Assembly: GCA_025201845.1 (NCBI GenBank)
Contig: MU603962.1
Span: 131,918-159,183, forward strand
DNA from: Martensiomyces pterosporus
Lineage: Eukaryota; Kickxellomycota; Kickxellomycetes; Kickxellales; Kickxellaceae
Length of the DNA: 27,266 nucleotides
Direction: 5' to 3'
Part shown: one piece after another, positions 19,394 to 27,266 of the stretch
How positions within the stretch are numbered: position 1 is the first letter of the stretch
Layout of the letters: the number at the start of each line of letters is the position of its first letter
Notes under the pieces: model-generated
What the model saw: only the letters and a program-made list of their open reading frames with translations
What the model was told of the DNA's origin: nothing
Database searches by the model: none
Program-made: the position numbers and the translations under genes

Positions 19394-21844
19394 ATGGATA
19401 TTAAGGTGACCAGGTCGCCGTTCCCCGTGGGCGGTGTTGTGTGGACAAACGTCAACAGGTGGATCATTGGAACCAAAGAGCGCGCATTCATTATCAGTCC
19501 ACAGTGCGCCCTTGCTGGCGACGCGCCTAATAAAAACGAGGTCTCTGCTGCAATTGAGGCTGCACAGGACATCGAGGGTGTCTCACAAATCGACTCCCTG
19601 CCCAGCTCGTCGCTCCACACCGACATCGTAATTATTCTTGCCACGGACTCGTCAGTTCGCATATTCGTCTCGCCAAGGAACCCGGAGCACATCAACTGGT
19701 ACGAGGTGGCCAGGCATGGATTCGGTACCGGGCCAGACCACATCTGCGCTATCAGCGGCACTGGGTTGGTGGATGGATCAGGCAGTGCGATTCCGGTCGT
19801 TGCTTGCGGCTCGATGGGCGGATTTATTGATTTTGTTGAGTTGGGGGAGACTGCTGGCGGCCAGATGCACACAAAACACAGGCTGAGAGTGAAGTCTGGC
19901 GACTGCGCAGTTGGGTATTTGACGTGGGTGGATAGCCCGCCCGAGACGAATGACGCGGCTCTTGTTGCTTGTGCTGCAGATGGAACCGCCAGAATCTGGA
20001 ATGTCGCGAAGGACCTGAAGCAGGCATACCTTGCCTATAGCCTGGATATGTGCGACTGGAGACAAATCACCGCCCATGCCACCGGCAAGGTAAGCAGGAG
20101 AATCGGGACAAGTGCGAGCATATGCGTGCGTTGCATGTGCAGGTACCTAACACAACGCGAAACCCTTGATATGCTCTGCAGCCTTGAACGTTGTGTAGGG
20201 CTTGCTTGTTCTGGCCAAGCTCGGAACCGCAATTGTCGTGGACATGAGCTCCTCGCACAAAAGCCCCAATATCCAGCATGTAGCGCTAGGGCTCTCACAG
20301 ACGATTACCTCCTGCGTTGTAGACAAGCGCAGGGACAGAATATACATCGGCTCCTGCGACTTCAGCATCTACGTCTTGGGACGCGAGAGCACAAAGTGGG
20401 TGAGGCTGCCACATGAGGAAGCAGCGCTCAAGGCTGGCATGAGGAAAACAGTTGTGCGCTCGTTCACCACGCCATTTATGATGCACAGCTTGTTCTTGAG
20501 AGGCATGCACGTATCACCCAATGGCCGGTACCTTGTGTTTATGGCAGACGACCAGACAAACTGGGATATCAATGTTGACGGACTGGCCGTTACGCGCGTG
20601 CACTTTCACCAGTTTGATGACTGGTCGGTCGCGGACACGCAGATGTCTCTGACAAGGATCATCAATAAGGAGTACGAGGGCGAGCTGAGGTACAACCTCT
20701 GGGAGCTGCTGAATGAGGCTACTGTCATGGGTGTTGTTGATCTCGTGCAGCATCTGCTGCAGATGGACATACCCGCAGAGTCTGACAAGCAGCAGCAGCG
20801 GCGGTTGTTCATACTCAACTTTATCAACAGCACGTACAAGGCAAGTAAAGGGGGTCTGGTGCCATGGGGTGCGGGTGCGGTTGCTCAGCAAGAGCACCGC
20901 CTCTGCTCTTGGTTCCCTACGTCGCACATTTCTCTCAAGCACATGCCGTGCCCTTTTTCTTCTTTCTGTCTGCTTCATTGTGTAGGATGACCAGATCTCA
21001 GCGTTGCTGGCGGGTGCGCGCAACGATGCGCTCGACTTCCATGTGAAGAGCCTGTTCGCATACATCCACAATCTCACGTCAGCCGAGTACACCTTGCTGC
21101 CAGGTAAGGCCTTGCGCGAAATGCGATTCCTGTTTTGACAGCCATCATGCTTGCGATATGTGGCATATTGGTTGTTGTATTCGGAGCGCTAATCTGGTTC
21201 ATGTGCTCTTTTTTTTTTTGAAGCAGACGACGACAAGGCGTATTTGGCGCAAGTCAACTGGGCTGTCAGCCAGCCAGTGTATTCGACCATTGCGGGCGAC
21301 CTGCCCAAAATAGGGGGCGGCAGCGCCGAAATGAAGCCGCTGAGCTGCCCAATCTGCCAGAAAGGTAAGCCAAGCAAGCGCGATGTGAATGCCTGCTCGA
21401 TGCCTTATGTGGCTCCCCCGCTTCTGTTTTGTCTAGCTAATCCTTGGCGCAGCCTCTGTTCACTCGGTGTTGCGATATTACGTAGAGATGAGGCTGCATT
21501 CGAGGCAAGTGGCACTCTGCGCCAGCAATCACATATTCGGTAAGTGGCTCGACACATTACATTTATGCCAGCTCTGCACACACAGAAAGCACGAGATGCT
21601 AATTAGCTGTGCCTCGTATGTGTATTGGGGCGCACACCGCTGTCAATGCCATTGCATCCGATTAATAGATACATGCTCAGTAACACTCGATATTCTCAAG
21701 ACGCCCGGATCTGATCAATGCAACACGTGCAACGCCAAATGCAGGCGTGTTTCAAGCAGGCACTCGGCTAGTTTAATAAGCAGGCTTAAATCAGCATTCC
21801 CACTGTGCCCGTTCTGCGAAGGCCATTTCTATTCCGTTTTCTGA
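19394..21844 (+). CDS. TFIIIC subunit with beta-propeller and zf-TFIIIC zinc module, six exons
   Basis: The model has exons 19394-20089, 20199-20840, 20986-21103, 21227-21364, 21453-21539 and 21669-21844, giving 618 residues with no in-frame stop. Intron lengths are 109, 145, 123, 88 and 129 nt; the second has a GC donor. The N-terminal part has WD-like strands (VVACGSMGGFIDF, LVACAADGTARIWNVA, MHVSPNGRYLVFMAD), consistent with the TFIIIC delta N-terminal propeller. The C-terminus has ordered zinc ligands: CPIC at 526-529, C554/H558 of CASNHIF, C563, CNTC at 578-581 and CPFC at 607-610. Splicing at 21540/21668 creates CASNHIFDTCSVTLDILKTP, which fits the family pattern. Such subunits (fission yeast Sfc9, human TFIIIC90) help recruit TFIIIB to tRNA genes. 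The family call is from motif memory, so the exact orthologue is less certain than the gene model. Confidence 0.78.
20841..20985 (+). other. GC-AG intron in the TFIIIC-like gene
   Basis: The exon ends ...TACAAG and the intron begins GCAAGT, ending TGTAG before GATGACCAG. Using the nearby GTAAAG (20845) as donor would put a TGA stop in frame, so the GC donor with its perfect AAG|GCAAGT context is the consistent choice. Length 145 nt, phase 0. Confidence 0.75.
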
Positions 21845-22478
21845 GGAACAAAGAAGAGGAAGACAATATATGCTCGAGTCAGCAGCACACTAGAGGGAAA
21901 GGCGACAGATGGCCGCAAGAAGTGCAGTGTTGTGTGGATGGCACGCTTGCAGCAAAGAGGCAGGGTGCGAGGCGAATGCCTGGTGCAGTGGTGAGCAGGG
22001 ATAGCACCTGATTTCGCTTCGTTTTTCATCTTATCCCTTTGTGGATGGGGGAGCAGGAGTCGCCAAAATAAGCCGGGCGAATGGGAACATGCAAAGCCTG
22101 AGGTCCTGCCAGCATTCATTCTCCATGCTGAGTGTTCTTCGGGTGCGCACAATGGGCCACTTACGCATGAGGAGAAGCGTGGGTAGCACTCGGTGCCTGG
22201 CAGTTGACCGGCCTATTCGGAGGTGGAGAGCGGGTGAGAAAGAGATAGAAAGGAAAGCAAGCATTCCATAGTGGACATCACATGAGTCTTGGTGCGGGTG
22301 TCCTGCAACGGGCGGGTATCTACAAAATGCATACATGTGCAACAGAGGCAGCTGTGGTGGTAGTGGTGGCGGCGAAGGCTTTGATGGAGGCATTTGGCCG
22401 TGCGTTATTTCACCAATAGAGCACGCTGTAGCCGCGAAGGAAAGCCTGCGAGTATTGATAGCGCTGGTCTGGAAATCG
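21845..22478. other. Intergenic region, no supported gene
   Basis: A 179-codon minus frame (22570-22031) begins in a simple GGGTGT repeat and has no recognisable domain. I see nothing else. Confidence 0.5.
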
Positions 22479-22486
22479 TATAAAGG
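22479..22486 (+). promoter_or_regulatory. TATA box before the small zinc-finger-like gene
   Basis: TATAAAGG lies 151 nt upstream of the ATG at 22630, a spacing similar to other TATA-to-ATG distances in this window. Confidence 0.5.
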
Positions 22487-22629
22487 GCGAGGTGGAGGGT
22501 GCTGCCTTGCCAAAAAGCTGCCAGGCCAAGTGTAGCTTCCTCCACACCCACACCCACACCCCACCCTCATCCCAGCTCAACCACCACACATACTTGGCAT
22601 ACTCCTTGCACCAAGTGTATCTTGCTACA

Positions 22630-22794
22630 ATGTGCTCATCTCGCCACACCCACAAGCGCATTTCCGCGCCTATTTTCCACATCGGCGTGCTATTCGTCGA
22701 GTTCTACAAGTGCGGTGAGTGCAGCTGGACCGGCACCGACCTCGAGGAGTTTATCGACCACCGGATGTGGCACCATCCGTATATCCAGTACTGA
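22630..22794 (+). CDS. Small C2H2-like protein (54 residues)
   Basis: The ATG at 22630 (context CTACAATGT) opens 54 codons ending TGA. Residues about 28-49 read CGECSWTGTDLEEFIDHRMW followed by HH, a Cys-x2-Cys-x12-His-x4/5-His spacing that fits a single C2H2 zinc finger. The N-terminus is basic (SSRHTHKRIS), followed by a hydrophobic FHIGVLFVEFY. GC-rich third positions in the second half (GAC CTC GAG GAG TTT ATC GAC CAC) look like real coding, and a TATA box precedes it. The frame is open further upstream, but no ATG extends it. It could be a stand-alone peptide or the last exon of a spliced gene. No orthologue is recognised. Confidence 0.45.
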   Translation: MCSSRHTHKRISAPIFHIGVLFVEFYKCGECSWTGTDLEEFIDHRMWHHPYIQY

Positions 22795-23867
22795 GCCAGA
22801 GAGAGCCTGGATCCGCTGACAGCTTGTAGACGCCGGGGAATTCCTTCACTCTGCACATTCGGCTCCATTTTCGTCGTTTATTTTTGCTGTCATCTTTATT
22901 TGACAGGCATCAGCATATTGCACATATTTTCGCGCATTGATGCCTGATTCGCATGCATTCACTTGTGCATGATGGCACACATGCGTTTCCACCATGTATT
23001 TAATGAAATTAAACGAAAGCGTGATTCCTTGAGCAGGCGATGCAATTGACAGGCAGAGATTGGCCTCCACCGTGCATGCGTCGAGTGCTGTCGTTCTTTG
23101 CTGCGCTATGTAGGAGTGGCCATATATGTAGGGAGGAGGCACTCATATGCCTACATCAATCAGGTGCCACCTACGTGGCTAAACAGGGGCTTGAGCCTGA
23201 GTGCTTGAGGGGAGCTTGTAGAGTTTGCGAACCACCATTCCGGCCGAGGTGGGCCCACCAACTCCTTCCTCATGTCCTCACGGCTTACGAAAGGTAAATC
23301 GTCAAGAGAAATGCAAGCTCACCCCGCCAGATGCTGCCTAGATGCATGCTGTCGTTGATCCAGATGTCACATATATCCGCAAATGGGCTCTTGACTCCCA
23401 ATTCGGCCAGCGACTGGATACACGCGGTCCAGGCCCATTGAGGTACGAGCTAAAAGGGGGCTAGCGCCCAATTCATGGCGCCGCGAGAAGCACAGACAAG
23501 CACCAGCCGCCAAATGCCTTTTCGGGACGGAGAGCGTCATTCAGGGCTGATCAGCTCCTGTGGAATCACTTGCGCGGGCAGCAGCGAGACCACACCCCGC
23601 CATCACATGCCACATCCAGCGGGGCAGAGTGCTTTCACGTGCAAGTGTGAGATCCAGGCCAGCACAGGCAGCAGCCAAATGACGTGAGGGCGCTGGCGGG
23701 CGAAGCGTGTCTCATGAGGAAAAGCGTCGCGCAGGCACAAGCGCCTGAAAATCCACGAAAGCAGCAGCCGTTTTGTGGCATTCACCACAGCCAAAAGAGA
23801 GGGGTATACTGCATATGCACACTGAGCATAGGAAAGCTCTGACGGCGGCCTCTGCTTAGTCCGCCCG
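22795..23867. other. Intergenic region upstream of acyl-CoA oxidase
   Basis: A 98-codon minus frame (23142-22846) and short plus frames have no recognisable features. I see no tRNA, repeat or mobile element. The right part is presumably the acyl-CoA oxidase promoter. Confidence 0.5.
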
Positions 23868-23875
23868 TTTAAATA
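23868..23875 (+). promoter_or_regulatory. TATA-like element of acyl-CoA oxidase
   Basis: TTTAAATA lies about 204 nt upstream of the ATG at 24072 and is followed by a CT-rich leader. Confidence 0.4.
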
Positions 23876-23902
23876 CCCTGGAGAGCGCGCTGCTTGGCCC
23901 CT

Positions 23903-23940
23903 CCCTCTCCCTCACAGCCCTCTCCCTCACAGCCCTCTCC
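23903..23940 (+). repeat. 15-bp tandem repeat in the acyl-CoA oxidase leader
   Basis: ccctctccctcacag occurs at 23903-23917 and 23918-23932, with a partial third copy to 23940, in the pyrimidine-rich stretch between the TATA-like element and the ATG. Confidence 0.9.
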
Positions 23941-24071
23941 AGTCGCTTTCTCTCCTGTGCGCACAGGCCTCGTCTTGCAGCAATTCTAGCACTTCTCCTG
24001 CCTCCAGCAACACTATCTTGTAATCTTTCTATTCCGCGCAGGCCCAAGGATTGTGCTTTGTCGTTCCTACC

Positions 24072-26392
24072 ATGGCTGCCACAACCGACATTATTCCCCA
24101 GGTCGCCGAGTAAGTCTGCATGCATCGCTGCTCCCCTCTTACCTCTGCTCTGCTCTGCTCTTGCATTCTATCCTCTACCGCTACTTTACTGCCTCTGTTG
24201 CTCTCTTTCCAGCTCCTCCAGCCTGCTGTTTGTCTGCGCACGCCTGTATTTCTAATTCAAGCATGAATTTTATAACAACCTCATTACCCTCGGAAACACA
24301 CTCCGCGCCCGCCCCTGCGCCTGCTGTTAGCCCCAAGGCCAGCATCGCCGAGGAGCGCAAAAACCCGTCGTTTCCCATCCGCGAGCTCACATACTGGATT
24401 GACGGCGGCAAGCGCATTACAGAGCTCAAGGAGCGCATCATGCTCGAGCTGGAGCGCGACCCTCTGTGGAGGGTCAGCGACCACCCCAACCTGACTCTTG
24501 CACAGACCCGCGAGCGCGCAATGAGCAAGATCCGCCACCTGGCTGACTTGGCTACCAGCCGGCCGCTCGAGGAGAGCATGGTCCGCCTGAGCATCATCAG
24601 CGTCATCGATCCCGGGTTTTGGACTCGCTTTGGTGTCCACTTTGGCTTGTTCTTTGGTGCTCTCCAGGGCCAGGCAACCCCCTCGCAGCTTGCATACTGG
24701 ATGGACAAGGGCGCTCTCTCCATGCAGGGCATCACTGGGTGCTTCGGCATGACTGAGCTGGGCCATGGATCCAATGTTGCTGGCCTCGAGACCACGGCCA
24801 CCTTCGACGAGAACACCGACGAATTCATCATCCACTCGCCCACGCTGACTGCCACCAAGTGGTGGATCGGCGGTGCTGCTCACACTGCCACCCACTGCGC
24901 GGTCTATGCACAGCTTGTTGTCAAGGGCAAGCGGTACGGCACCAAGACGTTCATTGTGCAGCTCCGCGACACAAAGACATTCGAGCTCATGCCCGGAGTA
25001 AACATTGGCGATCTCGGCAAGAAGATGGGCCGCGATCAGATCGACAACGGCTGGATCCGCTTCACCTTTGTGCGCATCCCGCGCTCGCACATGCTCATGA
25101 AGCACACCAAGGTCACCCGCTCCGGCGAGGTCGTTGCGCCTCCCCTTGCCCAGCTCGCCTACGGCGCCCTCATCCAGGGCCGCGTGAGCATGGTCAGCGA
25201 CTCAGCCAATGTCTCCAAGCGCGCACTGGCCATTGCCATCCGCTACGCCGGCGTTCGCCGCCAGTTCAGCGACGGTACTCCCGGCAAGCTCGAGACGAAG
25301 CTCCTCGACTACCCCATCCACCAGCACCGCCTTCTGCCTCTGATGGCTCAGACCTTCGCCATGATCTTCACTGCGCGCGAGGTCACTGCCAACTACGAGG
25401 CCCTGATGCGCGTTCTCAACGATCTGGGCGATGCCAAGGGTGCTGCCGTTGACGATGCGATCAAGAACCTCAAGGAGACCCATGCCACCAGTGCTGGCCT
25501 CAAGGCATTCTGCACCTGGATGTGCCTCAACATCATCGACCAGTCCCGCCAGAGTCTTGGCGGCCATGGGTACTCGGCGTACACTGGTCTTTCTCAGGCG
25601 TACTCTGACTTCACCGTCCACTGCACCTGGGAGGGGGACAACACCATCCTCACTCTCCAGTGCGGCCGCTACCTCGTCGCCACCGCGCTCGAGGCTCGCA
25701 GTGGCCAGCCGCTCCCTGCCAACCTGGCGTACCTCAAGGACGCAATCTCCAGCAGCGGCGCTGTTGCTAAGAAGGCGAGCAAAGGCTCGTCCATCGACGA
25801 GGTCAGCTCGCTGGACACTCTGAAGGAGGCATGGGGCAGCGTTGCTGCCAACGCCATCCTCAACGCCGTCAGGGACTTCGAGGACGGTCTCAAGAAGGGC
25901 CTGAGCAAAGACAACGCCTACGAGCACTCGTCGGCGTCTCGTCTGCATGCAGCCCGCATGCACACCTACACGTACCTGCTGCACCGCTTTGCTGCCCAGG
26001 TCGAGCAGAGCCCCGAGTCCCTGCGCCCGGTCCTCTCCCTCCTCGCTCGCCTCTTTGGCGCGCACTCTGCCGTCCAGCACAGCGGCGAGTTCCTCCAGTC
26101 CGGATACTACTCGGGCTCTCAGGTCGAGACCCTCAAGGCGTTTGTTAACCACGCGTGCGCAGAGGTCCGCAAGGACGCTGTTCCGCTCACAGATGCATTC
26201 AACTACACCGACTACGTTGTCAACTCGCCGCTTGGCCGCTACGACGGCGATGTCTATGAGAAGTACTTTGAGCTCGTCACTAGCCTCAACCCGACCAAGC
26301 CCGTGCCGTACTTTGATTCTCTCATCAAGCCCCTGCTCGAGCGCACGCAGGAGTCCGAGTCTGGGCCTGAGCTTGAAATTGACCAGGAGTAA
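24072..26392 (+). CDS. Acyl-CoA oxidase, two exons
   Basis: Exon 1 is 24072-24109 (MAATTDIIPQVA plus two bases; context CTACCATGG), followed by a 152-nt intron (GTAAGT...TTCAAG) and exon 2, 24262-26392; the product is 722 residues. Other AG acceptors in the intron lead to a TAA, which fixes the splice. Family motifs are CFGMTELGHGSN at 173-184 (flavin/substrate site), TKWWIGGAAHTATHC, LDYPIHQHRLLP, LGGHGYSAYTGL and CTWEGDNTIL, with the probable catalytic base Glu470. The enzyme oxidises acyl-CoA to trans-2-enoyl-CoA with FAD, passing electrons to O2 to make H2O2, as the first step of peroxisomal beta-oxidation. The C-terminus is ELEIDQE, so there is no SKL-type PTS1; yeast Pox1 also lacks one. 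Strong GC3 bias suggests high expression. Confidence 0.96.
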
Positions 26393-26818
26393 TTTTTCTT
26401 TTCCGTTCACGGCTCCGTACAATAGCTTGTTTTCTTTTCACAGCCGCCGCATTCTCTCTCATGCCTGTTCTTGATTTCTTGTCCGTGTCAAAATAGATAT
26501 ATACATGCTCTTTGGCACTGACATCACCCACTAATGCTCACACCAGGCACACGGAACAATGGGCAAAGGCTATCTGAATGATCGCCATTGTGGTTGGCGA
26601 GGGCATGGGGAAAGTGGGAGAGAGGAGAGGACATGCAGTCAGGCAGGGCGTCTATTTGTACATGCGCAGACGTGGTAGAAAAAGTGCCTGTACAAAGGGA
26701 AGGGTGCGCCCCGCACATCCTGGCTCCGCTCTCCTTCACACACACACCACCACACCTACTTTCCTACTCCTACAAGCAAGCAGGCAGGCATTTACTACGC
26801 AAGGCACACAGCTGTCCT
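26393..26818. other. Intergenic region before the M16 peptidase gene
   Basis: This holds the 3' flank of acyl-CoA oxidase and the presumed promoter of the peptidase, including a CA-rich stretch at 26735-26757. No TATA box is obvious and I see no gene. Confidence 0.5.
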
Positions 26819-27266
26819 ATGGGTGTACCTATGCCGCCGCTTCCCGACTGGGACACTGGCTTTGAGCCCCGCGAGACATGCGACAGCCGTCTCCCCTACC
26901 TTGAGTTCACTGGGGCTCTTGAGCTATCTGCCAGCGAAACTCGCCAGTACAGATTGCTGAGGCTACCAAACAACCTGACTGTAGTCTGCGTCCACGACGC
27001 CGACGCCACGACTGCGGTGGCATCTCTCAGCGTCAACGTGGGGGGCTACGACGAGCCTCGGGAGCTGCCGGGGCTGGCTCATTTCTGCGAGCACCTCCTG
27101 CTGATGAGCTCGGAGAAATACCCAGGCGAGGACGAGTACCGCTCGTACATCTCGGACCATGGTGGCGACTGCAATGCCTTTACCGACTTTGCCAACACCT
27201 GCTACTACTTCTCTATCACGAGCGATGCCCTCGAGGGAGCCCTTGACCGCTTCTCGCAGTTCTTTA
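26819..27266 (+). CDS. Insulysin-type M16 zinc metallopeptidase (5' part, runs off right edge)
   Basis: 149 codons from the ATG at 26819 to the window edge without a stop. After a short lead (MGVPMPPLPDW), residues about 38-149 match the first M16 domain of insulin-degrading-enzyme/Ste23 proteins: RLPNNLTVVCVHD, then VGGYDEPRELPGLAHFCEHL with the inverted zinc motif HFCEH at 88-92 (His88, Glu91, His92), EKYPGEDEY, and GGDCNAFTDFANTCYYFSI. Family members usually have about 1,000 residues, so only the first seventh or so is visible, and the third zinc ligand lies beyond the edge. They degrade peptides in a closed chamber; fungal members include Ste23 and Axl1 of a-factor maturation, and which one this is cannot be told here. 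A second in-frame ATG lies at 26831. Confidence 0.9.
   Translation, partial: MGVPMPPLPDWDTGFEPRETCDSRLPYLEFTGALELSASETRQYRLLRLPNNLTVVCVHDADATTAVASLSVNVGGYDEPRELPGLAHFCEHLLLMSSEKYPGEDEYRSYISDHGGDCNAFTDFANTCYYFSITSDALEGALDRFSQFF

Noticed and set aside
25202..26422. 406-codon minus-strand ORF opposite acyl-CoA oxidase
   Set aside because: Antisense shadow of the codon-biased acyl-CoA oxidase; no domain.

Overview
The window looks like nuclear DNA of a fungus. The coding genes carry short GT-AG introns (88-318 nt, biased to the 5' ends of genes), the promoters have TATA boxes, and the gene set is fungal: a C1D/Lrp1 exosome cofactor, an ADE3-type trifunctional C1-tetrahydrofolate synthase, dCMP deaminase with a P-loop-like N-terminus, a His-rich UreG, acyl-CoA oxidase, UBA3 and histone H3. 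GC-rich third codon positions and the mixture of families suggest an early-diverging lineage, possibly Kickxellomycotina (Coemansia-like). That placement is inference only.

Layout. 1-1461 (-): 5' part of a secreted Ser/Thr/Pro/Tyr-rich tandem-repeat surface protein running off the left edge. 1462-4674: about 3.2 kb gene-poor, with one weak candidate secreted peptide. 4675-6282 (+): F-box/LRR protein. 6410-7816 (-): dCMP deaminase, three exons. 8111-8971 (-): urease accessory GTPase UreG, with an exact 88-bp tandem duplication just upstream. 10427-13686 (+): C1-THF synthase, three exons, preceded by an open in-frame leader that reads like a mitochondrial presequence. 13821-14192 (-): Lrp1/Rrp47/C1D. 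15059-16092: two identical histone H3 copies flanking a 10-N gap, best read as overlapping contig ends left unmerged, so really one H3 gene. 17399-17575 (+): a 58-residue small secreted protein. 17905-19176 (+): NEDD8 E1 catalytic subunit UBA3. 19394-21844 (+): six-exon TFIIIC subunit with a C-terminal zinc module and one GC-AG intron. 22630-22794 (+): small C2H2-like protein. 24072-26392 (+): acyl-CoA oxidase, two exons. 26819 to the right edge (+): start of an insulysin-type M16 metallopeptidase.

Most genes are unrelated housekeeping functions. The only functional neighbours are dCMP deaminase (makes dUMP) and C1-THF synthase (supplies one-carbon folates used to methylate dUMP), with UreG between them; this may be chance. 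I found no mobile element, CRISPR, tRNA or rRNA. The most useful observations are the assembly-overlap H3 duplication, a one-residue insertion in the H3 tail, the possible dual targeting of C1-THF synthase, several genes below 60 residues, and the duplicated DNA upstream of UreG.
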